A DNA stretch of 29,627 nt, taken from NCBI GenBank assembly GCA_964481705.1, contig CAYZUC010000030.1:1-29627 (forward strand), written 5' to 3'. The translations under genes were made by a program, and so were the position numbers. This DNA comes from CAYZUC01 sp964481705 (GTDB lineage Bacteria; Bacillota; Clostridia; Lachnospirales; Lachnospiraceae). The notes under the pieces are model-generated. The model was given only the letters and a program-made list of their open reading frames with translations. It did no database searches and was not told where the DNA came from. The first letter of the stretch is position 1. Each line of letters starts with the position of its first letter. Shown here piece by piece: positions 22,841 to 29,627 of this stretch.

Positions 22841-23557
22841 GTGAAAAATTTCTGGAATGCATTTATTCCAAAGTATATTCCTAATGGTTGGATTCTACAG
22901 TTTTATAGATTTTTCTCGTGGCTATTTCGGATGTCAAAGAAGAAAATACCACTTCATGAAGAGGAAAACAGAAGAGCAATAAAAGACTTTGGATTAATGC
23001 AAGATGGATTTATTGAGAATCAATGTCAGTGGATTTATACGAGCTTTGTTCATAAGTCCATTCAGTACTCAGGCTGCGAGGTAATCGCGGTCTATAATGC
23101 GTTAAAGAGTCTGGGAGTAGGAGTGACAATAGAAACAATGGTAGGGTTAATCTGTACGTTTGAAAGAAGAGGAGCAACCTTTGTGCCGTTTGTCACAGAT
23201 ATTGGAACTTCTCCACTGGCTCTGTGTGATTATTTTAAGAAAACAGGATTCGACATTCAAACGACAGATAAGAAGAATGCGGAGAGTCTTAACACGATCG
23301 GTGAAAAATGCGATACCATAATTGCAACTGTTTACAATAACCGTAATCGTATTACAGATATGATTCATACCGTCAGTATTACGAAGAACGAACTTGGTCG
23401 TTTTGTTGTACATAATGTGAATAAAGAATCACGGGAAAAGAAGGGAACTTTTTTGCCACTGGATAATAGCGGAAATGGATACCTGTCTTTAGTGAGTGCA
23501 ATTGCTGCGATGGGAGAGTTTACATCACCAATTTTTGTTCTTGGAATCAAAAGATAG
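22841..23557 (+). CDS. Protein with C39-like cysteine-peptidase fold
   Basis: A 238-residue protein. QYSGCEVIAVYNALKSLG gives a papain-like pair Q75 and C79; H176 (DMIHTVSI) and N192 (VVHNVN) complete a plausible Cys-His-Asn triad, in the order seen in C39-like peptidases. The N-terminus (FWNAFIPKYIPNGW...WLFR) is aromatic and amphipathic, perhaps a membrane-surface anchor, but not a signal peptide. I choose GTG 22841 because GGGAGG lies 8 bases before it; an ATG at 22793 falls inside a hairpin. It follows the exporter genes directly, so it could process an exported peptide, but no double-glycine precursor was found. Activity and role are inferred. Confidence 0.6.
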   Translation: MKNFWNAFIPKYIPNGWILQFYRFFSWLFRMSKKKIPLHEEENRRAIKDFGLMQDGFIENQCQWIYTSFVHKSIQYSGCEVIAVYNALKSLGVGVTIETMVGLICTFERRGATFVPFVTDIGTSPLALCDYFKKTGFDIQTTDKKNAESLNTIGEKCDTIIATVYNNRNRITDMIHTVSITKNELGRFVVHNVNKESREKKGTFLPLDNSGNGYLSLVSAIAAMGEFTSPIFVLGIKR

Positions 23558-23684
23558 AAAAGTAGAATTGTCGTATCTGTGCAAAAAAAGTCGAGATAGG
23601 ATTTGAGGTAAAGTGTACGATTGTCCTGTAACCCGATAGGGAAGAGAAGAAGCGCAGAATGCGCAGATGATTGGAGTAAGCGCT

Positions 23685-24557
23685 ATGGATGAACGTTTAG
23701 AGGCTGTTCAGAGAATGCAGGATTATATTGAGGAACATCTGGATGAAATGATTACACAGGCAGATCTTGCCAGAGCATCCCTTTTTTCTCCTTGGTATTC
23801 GTATCGGCTTTTTAAGGAGTATACCCATTATACCCCCGCCGATTATATTCGTCGTCTGAGATTGTCGAGGTCGGCATTACGTCTACGGGATGAAGATTGT
23901 CGTATTGTTGATATTGCATATGACATGGGATTTCAGAGTGTGGATGGCTATCAAAGGGCATTTTTTCGAGAGTTTGGCTGTAATCCAAGTGAGTATGCAA
24001 AGCATCCGGTTCCTCTTCCACTATTTATTCCGTTTGGAGTGATTTACATGGAAATACGAAAGGAGTATACTGAAATGGAACAGGTAAAAAATGTATTTAT
24101 ACAAAGAATTCACAAGGATTCCAGAAAGGTTGTAATCAAAAGAGGAATCAAGGCAGATGACTACTTTTCTTATGGAGAAGAGGTTGGCTGTGATGTATGG
24201 GGCTTGTTAACAAGCATGTGTTCCGGAGATAAAGAGCCGGTAAGCATGTGGCTTCCGAAACAATACCGCAAACCAAATACCTCAGAGTATGTACAGGGAG
24301 TAGAAATGCCCTTCGATTTTAATGGAGAGATACCGGAGGGAATGGATATTATTGAGCTTCCATCTGCTGATTATTTGATGTTTCAGGGAGAACCTTTTCT
24401 GGAGAGAGATTATTGTAAAGCAATAGATGAGGTACAGGCATCGATTATGAGGTATAATCCTGCTGTTATTGGATGTGCCTGGGATTTATCGAATCCTCGT
24501 ATTCAGCTGGAACCAAGAGGTGAGCGTGGATATATCGAGCTTCATCCTATTATTTAA
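23685..24557 (+). CDS. AraC-family regulator with GyrI-like effector domain
   Basis: A 290-residue activator. Residues 1-108 are the two AraC helix-turn-helices (ITQADLARASLFSPWYSYRLFKEYT; CRIVDIAYDMGFQSVDGYQRAFFREFGCNPSEY), followed from about 135 by an effector-binding domain of GyrI/BmrR type (IKRGIKADDYFSYGEE ... DIIELPSADYLMFQGE). This Rob-like order, DNA-binding domain first, is common in clostridial drug-responsive regulators. ATG 23685 has TTGGAG 8 bases before it; an ATG at 23667 is an alternative. Targets unknown; it could control the exporter upstream or genes outside the window. Confidence 0.88.
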   Translation: MDERLEAVQRMQDYIEEHLDEMITQADLARASLFSPWYSYRLFKEYTHYTPADYIRRLRLSRSALRLRDEDCRIVDIAYDMGFQSVDGYQRAFFREFGCNPSEYAKHPVPLPLFIPFGVIYMEIRKEYTEMEQVKNVFIQRIHKDSRKVVIKRGIKADDYFSYGEEVGCDVWGLLTSMCSGDKEPVSMWLPKQYRKPNTSEYVQGVEMPFDFNGEIPEGMDIIELPSADYLMFQGEPFLERDYCKAIDEVQASIMRYNPAVIGCAWDLSNPRIQLEPRGERGYIELHPII

Positions 24558-24640
24558 ACAGGGATGCAAGGTATTATGCAGACGATGTTCTATTGCTGGG
24601 TAAAACGTTTAATGACATTATGTTAGCTTGGGAGGGAACT

Positions 24641-25570
24641 ATGGGAAACACACTGCAACGTATTAAAGAGAACGTAGAAAAGGTTATTTTAGGAAAAGGA
24701 GAGGTTTTGGATTTGATGTTGTCATCCTTGGCAGCAGGTGGACATATCTTGCTGGAGGATGTTCCGGGTACCGGTAAAACGGTACTGGCGAAGGCGCTTG
24801 CGCGTTCCATGAGTTTTGAATTCAGCAGAATTCAATTCACACCAGACCTGCTTCCGAGTGATGTAACAGGTCTTTCTTATTTTAATCAGGAACAAGGGAA
24901 ATTTGTCTTTCGTGAGGGTCCAGCCTTTACGAACCTGCTTTTAGCGGATGAGATTAATCGTGCTACGCCGAGGACACAGTCGAGCCTGCTGGAATGTATG
25001 GCAGAACAACAGATTACGGTAGATGGTGTGACGCGTAAGCTGGAAGCACCATTCTTTGTTATTGCCACGCAGAACCCGGTGGAGACGTTGGGCTGTTTTC
25101 CACTGCCGGAAGCACAGATGGATCGTTTCCTTATGAGGCTAACCATGGGAAGTCTGAGTGCGCACGAAGAGCGTCAGATGCTGGATCGCTTTATTACAGA
25201 GGAGCCCTTGGAGATATTGGAATCTGTCTGTACGCTGGAAGAGATTCGTAAGATTCAGGCAGACTGTCGTATGATTTTTGTTCATTCGGATCTAAGAGAT
25301 TATATGGTAAAGCTGACACAGGCAACCAGAGAAAGTGGTGACACTGGTGTCAGTCCTCGTGGAACACTGGCATTACTGAGAGCCTCTCAAGGGTATGCAA
25401 TGGTGCAAGGAAGAGATTTTGTGACACCAGAAGATATTAAGAAGGTTGCAATACCTGTATTGAGCCACAGATATTTATCTGAGATGGATGAAACATCCAG
25501 AAAGAATGAGAAGATTTTGAATCTGTTACAAAGTATTGAATTACCTACTGAGGATTGGAAAAGAGCATGA
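24641..25570 (+). CDS. MoxR-family AAA+ ATPase
   Basis: A 309-residue AAA+ chaperone-like ATPase. Walker A VPGTGKT (41-47), Walker B LLLADE (99-104) with INRA after it, sensor 1 ATQNPVE, and the arginine-finger region PEAQMDRF, ending with the MoxR lid (SPRGTLALLRASQGYA). GGGAGG lies 5 bases before the ATG. MoxR proteins act with DUF58/VWA proteins in maturation of enzyme complexes or of the cell envelope. Its stop overlaps the DUF58 start by ATGA, so the two are coupled. Confidence 0.92.
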   Translation: MGNTLQRIKENVEKVILGKGEVLDLMLSSLAAGGHILLEDVPGTGKTVLAKALARSMSFEFSRIQFTPDLLPSDVTGLSYFNQEQGKFVFREGPAFTNLLLADEINRATPRTQSSLLECMAEQQITVDGVTRKLEAPFFVIATQNPVETLGCFPLPEAQMDRFLMRLTMGSLSAHEERQMLDRFITEEPLEILESVCTLEEIRKIQADCRMIFVHSDLRDYMVKLTQATRESGDTGVSPRGTLALLRASQGYAMVQGRDFVTPEDIKKVAIPVLSHRYLSEMDETSRKNEKILNLLQSIELPTEDWKRA

Positions 25571-26655
25571 TCATATATTTTATCGGTGGAATGCTTGTCA
25601 TTTTCCTATTATGGCACCTATTGTACAGGAGATTTTGGAAAAAGGGAGTCTCGGTACAGATTGATTTTGAAGAAGAAAATGTATATGCAGGCGAATCCGC
25701 GACTTTGATTGAAGTGATTGAAAATAGAAAAAGAATCCCTATCCCTGTATTAGAGGTTGCATTCCATACACGTAAAGAACTGGTCTTTGTAGGCATGGAG
25801 AATACAAATGTCAGTGATTTTGCGTATAAAAGGGATGTATTTGCGTTGCTTGGATATCAGAGGATTACCAGAAAACTGTCACTTGAGTGCACAAAACGTG
25901 GTCACTACTCCATTGAGGAAGCGGATGCAATCTCGTTCTCTCTTTTCTTTAAGGAACGTTATTCCATCACACAGCCGGTCAGCGCCCGACTTTATGTATT
26001 TCCGAAGAAGGTAGATATATCGAATATTATGTTAACCTGTGAACAAATGATGGGAGCCAGACAGTGCGAACGTAAGCTGTTTGAGGATCCCTTTGCCTTT
26101 CATTCCATTCGTGAGTATACGCAAACAGATCCTATGAAGACAATCAACTGGAAAGCGAGTGCAAAGACAGGTGGCTTGATGGTAAACACGTTTGAATCCA
26201 CATTAACGGAAAAGGTTATGATTTATCTCGATATTGAGGATGGTGGAATTCTGAAGTATGACGATTTGGTAGAAGACAGTATATCTGTTGCGGCATCCTT
26301 AATTCGCAAGCTGTTACATATGGGAATTCAAGTTGGAATTGCTTTTCAGGATACCTTTGTGGAGCCCTCCAATGGAAAAGAGATTGGAAAACATATGGAG
26401 CGTTTGTTGGCAGATGTCGATGTCACAAGTAGTAATACGCCACTGACATCACTTCTTTCGCATCCAAGTGAGGGTGCATTTGTTATTGTGATTTCTAAAA
26501 ATCTGCCGGCTAGTCCGGATGCCTTCCAGGCAATACAGAATGACAGACGTGATGGAATCTGTGTCATTCCCTATCAAAGAGGGAATCAACCGGAGAATCT
26601 GTCCAATATTAGTTCATCAGGCTGTCACTTTGCGATGTTGAAAAGAGAGGTGTAG
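25567..26655 (+). CDS. DUF58-domain membrane protein
   Basis: A 362-residue protein with one N-terminal helix (IIYFIGGMLVIFLLWHLLY) and a beta-rich outer or scaffold region, then the DUF58 signature in SIREYTQTDPMKTINWKASAKTGGLMVNTFES (about 183-214) and a VWA-like fold. It partners the MoxR ATPase, with which it shares an ATGA start/stop. Function in this family is not settled; a role in envelope or stress-related complex assembly is the usual view. A TTG at 25555 is an in-frame alternative start. Confidence 0.87.
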   Translation: MIIYFIGGMLVIFLLWHLLYRRFWKKGVSVQIDFEEENVYAGESATLIEVIENRKRIPIPVLEVAFHTRKELVFVGMENTNVSDFAYKRDVFALLGYQRITRKLSLECTKRGHYSIEEADAISFSLFFKERYSITQPVSARLYVFPKKVDISNIMLTCEQMMGARQCERKLFEDPFAFHSIREYTQTDPMKTINWKASAKTGGLMVNTFESTLTEKVMIYLDIEDGGILKYDDLVEDSISVAASLIRKLLHMGIQVGIAFQDTFVEPSNGKEIGKHMERLLADVDVTSSNTPLTSLLSHPSEGAFVIVISKNLPASPDAFQAIQNDRRDGICVIPYQRGNQPENLSNISSSGCHFAMLKREV

Positions 26656-26658
26656 TGG

Positions 26659-27894
26659 ATGAGAAAATGGATTCTGTCATTTATGGAGTGGTTTCATGCA
26701 ACGTTACTGCTTGTGATGCTGATTCCCCTGATGTATGCCATTGGGGTGGTTCAGCCAAGCGCACAGGAAATCGGTTTGTATTTCATTAGTTTAATTATAT
26801 TTCTGCCCATTATGCTTACCAGCTTTGCAGTGAAAAAGTGTAAGAGTCTTTTTTCGTATCTTGGAATCAGCTTTCTAATATTGATTGGGACTACTATTCT
26901 GACAGCGTTTCTTGGTTATCAATTGTTTGGAGGAACGCTTATGATGGGATATGCGCTCTTGGTTCCGGCAGAGACCTTATACGTAATTTTCTCAAGGTTC
27001 TTAGATCGTCAGGGGAGAAAAGTGGAGCTGGATTTTGATGATGGATATGACCGGAACTGGAAACCATCAGCGAGCATTATAGATCATCCAGGTTTTCCAG
27101 GACTTGCATATTTTCTGGCTATCTATTTCTTCGGAAAGGTATTCCATAATCCCAATTTGTGTAACGAAGCCTTGATTTCCATGATCGTATACTTCTTCAT
27201 TACTTTTATTTATCTTTTTGTGAAAAAGACGGAAGAATATCTTTCCTTGAATAAGAGAGTCGCGAATCTCCCATCCAGTCGTGTGTATGGGATTCGTACC
27301 GCAATGCTGCTGATTTTTTTCCTGTTGATCCTGTTTACATCACTTCCATCCATTCTTACCATGTCCCAGAGGCAGTATACGAATATTCGTATTTGGTTTG
27401 AAGAACACAGGATTGGGGAGCACGAAATTGACTGGGGAGAAGAGCCGGAAGAAGAGGGACCGGATCTCGTAGATAAACTGTGGGAAATACGAGGCCCTGC
27501 GAAGGAAATGCCAATAGGTGTAGAAATTGTTTTGAATGCAGGCGGTTACTTGATTTTCATCTGGTTGATCGTGGGGATGATTAAGGCAGTAATAGGTACC
27601 TTCCACCAGTTTCGTAATTCCTATGATGACAACGGAGACTTTGTTGAGGAGCTGGATAAAGTAGAAGTGATAAAGAAACACAAAGAGAGTTTTTTTGAAA
27701 GAGGATATAAGAATTCGCCCAGAGAACAGGTCAGGCGTGAATATCGCAGAATGATCCGACGCTTTTTAAAGACACCACCTAAGGTGTACGATACCCCCTA
27801 TGAGATAGAGACCGAGGCGGGAATTGCGGATATGGATGAGATGAAACTGCTTCATGTACAATATGAAGAGGCCAGATATGGAGGACAAGAGTAG
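26659..27894 (+). CDS. Multi-pass membrane protein with C-terminal DUF4129, no transglutaminase core
   Basis: A 411-residue protein with about seven membrane segments in the first 230 residues, an acidic loop (EEPEEEGPD), one more helix near 295-312 and a cytoplasmic tail. The tail VRREYRRMIRRFLKTPPKVYDTPYEIE ... LHVQYEEARYGG is a DUF4129 domain, normally found at the end of TgpA-type transglutaminases encoded after MoxR and DUF58. Here the Cys-His-Asp transglutaminase domain between the helices is absent. SD GAGAGGTG overlaps the end of DUF58; the gap is 3 bases. Could be a shortened family member or a scaffold. Confidence 0.75.
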   Translation: MRKWILSFMEWFHATLLLVMLIPLMYAIGVVQPSAQEIGLYFISLIIFLPIMLTSFAVKKCKSLFSYLGISFLILIGTTILTAFLGYQLFGGTLMMGYALLVPAETLYVIFSRFLDRQGRKVELDFDDGYDRNWKPSASIIDHPGFPGLAYFLAIYFFGKVFHNPNLCNEALISMIVYFFITFIYLFVKKTEEYLSLNKRVANLPSSRVYGIRTAMLLIFFLLILFTSLPSILTMSQRQYTNIRIWFEEHRIGEHEIDWGEEPEEEGPDLVDKLWEIRGPAKEMPIGVEIVLNAGGYLIFIWLIVGMIKAVIGTFHQFRNSYDDNGDFVEELDKVEVIKKHKESFFERGYKNSPREQVRREYRRMIRRFLKTPPKVYDTPYEIETEAGIADMDEMKLLHVQYEEARYGGQE

Positions 27895-29096
27895 TGAAGA
27901 CGATTATGTTTACCATGGGTTCAAGAGGAGATGTTCAACCCTATATTTTTCTGGCTCAGGCCTTGCAGGATAAAGGGGTTGAAGCAAGTATTGGTACACA
28001 TCCCTGTTGGAAAGAACTCGTATTGGATGCAGGAGTTGGATTTGTTCCGATTGGACCGGATGTAAATATGGAATATGAGTCTGCTGTGATTCGTGGAAAG
28101 ACAAAGAATCCTATGATGAGTCTGTTAAAGACCATGAATTTCATCTTCAAGATTATTGAGAATTCCTCTGAGGATATCTACAATGCCTGTGAAGAGATGG
28201 ATTTTGTGATTGTATCACATAGCCATATGGGTGCAGTGGAAGCAGAGGTACGTGGATTAAAGACCATTGATGTCACATTACAATCGGAAACCATTCCTCA
28301 GGTAGGTAAGCCAACGAATCTCTTTGGCAAAATGATTGGCAGTCTGATTACTGCACAGATGGTAAAACCCTATAATAAGATTGGAAAGAAGTATGGGATG
28401 CCCAAGAGGAAATCAATGGATGGGTTCGTTTCAAAGGATTTAAACCTGATACCCATCAGTTCTTATATACTGGAACGCAGTCCTTACTGGGAGAAAAAGA
28501 ACCAAATTGTTGGTTATTGGTATCGGGAATCGCCGGATTATCAGCCGGATGAGAGCGTTCAGGCCTTTCTGGAGGCAGGTGAAAAACCGGTTATTGTTGC
28601 ACTTGGTGCGATGTCTTTTGAAAATAACGAAGAAAAGGACAAAATGGATGCATTTGTTCATGCTTTTGAAAAGACAGGCAAAAGGGCTATGATTCAAGGA
28701 TTTCATCAGACGCTGCAAAATTATAAGCTTCCGGACACGATGATCGCGATTGGTTCCATTCCTCACAGCTGGTTATTCCGACAGGGGTGGTGTGTGATTC
28801 ACCATAGTGGCTTTGGAACAGCTTCAGCGGCTTTGATTTTTGGCATCCCATCCATTCCGGTTCCTCATGCATTGGATCAGTTTGGAGTAGCAGATATGCT
28901 CTACAAGAAAGGAGTTGCCTGCAAGCCGGTCAGATCCAGTGAACTGTCGGAGGAACGCCTGATAGATGCCATTCATGAAATGGAGCAGAATTATACGAAC
29001 ATATCAGAAAAGACAGTGGAATTATCAAGAAAAATGCAGGAAGAAAAAGGACTTGATCAGGCGGTGAATCTCATTTTTCAGGTAGTGAATTCGTAA
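27894..29096 (+). CDS. Glycosyltransferase, GT1/GT28-like (UDP-glycosyltransferase fold)
   Basis: A 400-residue GT-B enzyme. The N-terminus TMGSRGDVQPYIFLAQAL (7-24) is the acceptor-domain signature of sterol and lipid glucosyltransferases; the C-terminal sugar-nucleotide site is HHSGFGTASAAL (303-314) with D328 and Q329 in HALDQF. Likely attaches a sugar to a lipid, polyketide or small hydrophobic molecule; acceptor not known. It begins at GTG 27894, sharing a base with the upstream stop, and has GAGGAC 7 bases before. Coupled to the MoxR-DUF58-DUF4129 operon, so a cell-envelope role is plausible. Confidence 0.86.
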   Translation: MKTIMFTMGSRGDVQPYIFLAQALQDKGVEASIGTHPCWKELVLDAGVGFVPIGPDVNMEYESAVIRGKTKNPMMSLLKTMNFIFKIIENSSEDIYNACEEMDFVIVSHSHMGAVEAEVRGLKTIDVTLQSETIPQVGKPTNLFGKMIGSLITAQMVKPYNKIGKKYGMPKRKSMDGFVSKDLNLIPISSYILERSPYWEKKNQIVGYWYRESPDYQPDESVQAFLEAGEKPVIVALGAMSFENNEEKDKMDAFVHAFEKTGKRAMIQGFHQTLQNYKLPDTMIAIGSIPHSWLFRQGWCVIHHSGFGTASAALIFGIPSIPVPHALDQFGVADMLYKKGVACKPVRSSELSEERLIDAIHEMEQNYTNISEKTVELSRKMQEEKGLDQAVNLIFQVVNS

Positions 29097-29208
29097 GCAC
29101 GGAGTGTTCGAAGCAATAGATACACAGTTATGGCAGGAAGCTAAGAAAGATTGAATTCGGGTGTTAAGATAGAATACAGTGAATCTTGTAAGGACAGGAG
29201 GAACTGCG

Positions 29209-29271
29209 TTGTATTTTGACACCCCTGTTGTTTTGAATAGTAAAACACAAGAAACAAATGATAACCTGTGA
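29209..29271 (+). CDS. Possible 20-residue small ORF before the MutS2-like gene
   Basis: A TTG codon 7 bases after a strong AGGAGGA site (29196-29202) opens 20 sense codons beginning LYFDTPVVLN and ending in TGA, 26 bases before the MutS2-like ATG. The ribosome site has no other gene to serve, which is the main support. No similarity is recognised, and the TTG start lowers confidence. The rest of the gap from 29097 shows no hairpin terminator or clear promoter. Confidence 0.35.
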   Translation: MYFDTPVVLNSKTQETNDNL

Positions 29272-29297
29272 TTTGGGTTAGAAAGGAAAGAAGATAG

Positions 29298-29627
29298 ATG
29301 AATTACGATTCTGTGATGGAATTTGATAAAATAAAAGAAAAGCTGGTTGATTACGCATACACCGAGCAGGCGAAGGAGCAATTTCGTACGCTCTCTATTT
29401 ATCTGGATGAAAGAGAATTACGCGCAAAGCTGCGAGAGACTAGTGATGCCAGGGTTTTGATTGAAAAGGCAGGAGACCCTCCGATGACTTCCCTGGGAGG
29501 TGTAAGGGACTCCATCGAAATGGCACAAAAGGGAGGTTGTCTTTCACCGGAAGAGCTTGAGATGGCAGAAGCAGCATTGACTGCCGTTTCCAGATTAAAG
29601 ACTTATTTATGTCGTGGCAAGCGATAT
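29298..29627 (+). CDS. MutS2-like DNA mismatch-repair family protein, 5' part
   Basis: The ATG with GAAAGGAAAG upstream opens a frame that stays open to the end of the window (110 codons, cut by the window edge). The opening VMEFDKIKEKLVDYA, then LRAKLRETSDARVLIEKAG, SLGGVRDSIEMAQKGG and LTAVSRLKTYL matches the N-terminus of MutS2-type and clostridial short MutS-like proteins, where this region forms the start of the core/clamp helices. The ATPase and any Smr nuclease domain would lie beyond the window. Whether it is MutS2 proper or a paralogue cannot be decided. Confidence 0.75.
   Translation, partial: MNYDSVMEFDKIKEKLVDYAYTEQAKEQFRTLSIYLDERELRAKLRETSDARVLIEKAGDPPMTSLGGVRDSIEMAQKGGCLSPEELEMAEAALTAVSRLKTYLCRGKRY

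Noticed and set aside
23558..23684. Regulatory RNA or terminator between the C39-like gene and the AraC gene
   Set aside because: Only tiny stems (CCC-GATA-GGG; GCGC-AGAAT-GCGC) are visible and there is no T-run or convincing promoter.

Overview
The window looks like chromosome from a low-G+C Firmicute, most likely a clostridial gut-type bacterium (Lachnospiraceae-like). The grounds are strong GGAGG-type ribosome binding sites, sigma-A-like promoters, A+T-rich codon use, short intergenic gaps and protein families typical of that group (Rrf2-controlled nifS/nifU, BceAB-like ABC pairs, TetR plus FAD oxidoreductase, MoxR/DUF58/DUF4129). No rRNA, tRNA, CRISPR array, insertion sequence or prophage gene was seen. 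The species assignment is inference.

Left part (1-5834): a DUF2268-type zinc protease gene sits behind a MerR-type promoter (19-bp spacer with a centred dyad). Next comes a sulfur and Fe-S operon: an O-acetylhomoserine sulfhydrylase (metY), cysK, a nifS-type desulfurase, an iscU/nifU-N scaffold and an Rrf2 regulator with three Cys. It ends in a clear terminator. Its promoter region carries two GGTAGG-type dyads, a 5'-UTR hairpin and a 17-codon leader peptide with its own Shine-Dalgarno. The enzymes would make cysteine or homocysteine, mobilise sulfur from cysteine and build Fe-S clusters, while the Rrf2 protein reads cluster or sulfur status.

Middle part (5835-18230): a GNAT acetyltransferase and a membrane acyltransferase, then a BceAB/VraFG-like ABC transporter on the minus strand with no two-component genes beside it. 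A TetR gene runs divergently, with an FAD oxidoreductase and a duplicated-domain membrane protein behind it. A Zn/Cd resistance cassette follows (separate HMA chaperone, P-type ATPase, CadC-like ArsR), then a convergent alpha/beta hydrolase and an RNase HI-metallopeptidase fusion. Iterated GAAT-N4-RTTC operators lie in front of both the TetR unit and the metal cassette, which suggests a shared regulator or closely related ones.

Right part (18231-29627): a three-gene exporter (membrane-fusion protein, ATPase, double-FtsX permease) followed by a C39-like cysteine-peptidase-fold gene, an AraC/effector-binding regulator, a MoxR-DUF58-DUF4129 operon that lacks the usual transglutaminase core, a GT1-type glycosyltransferase, a possible 20-residue ORF and the start of a MutS2-like gene that runs off the window.

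The most interesting points are the leader peptide and dual operator at the sulfur operon, the repeated operator arrays, the RNase HI-metallopeptidase fusion, and the 11-bp direct repeats in front of the BceAB-like genes.
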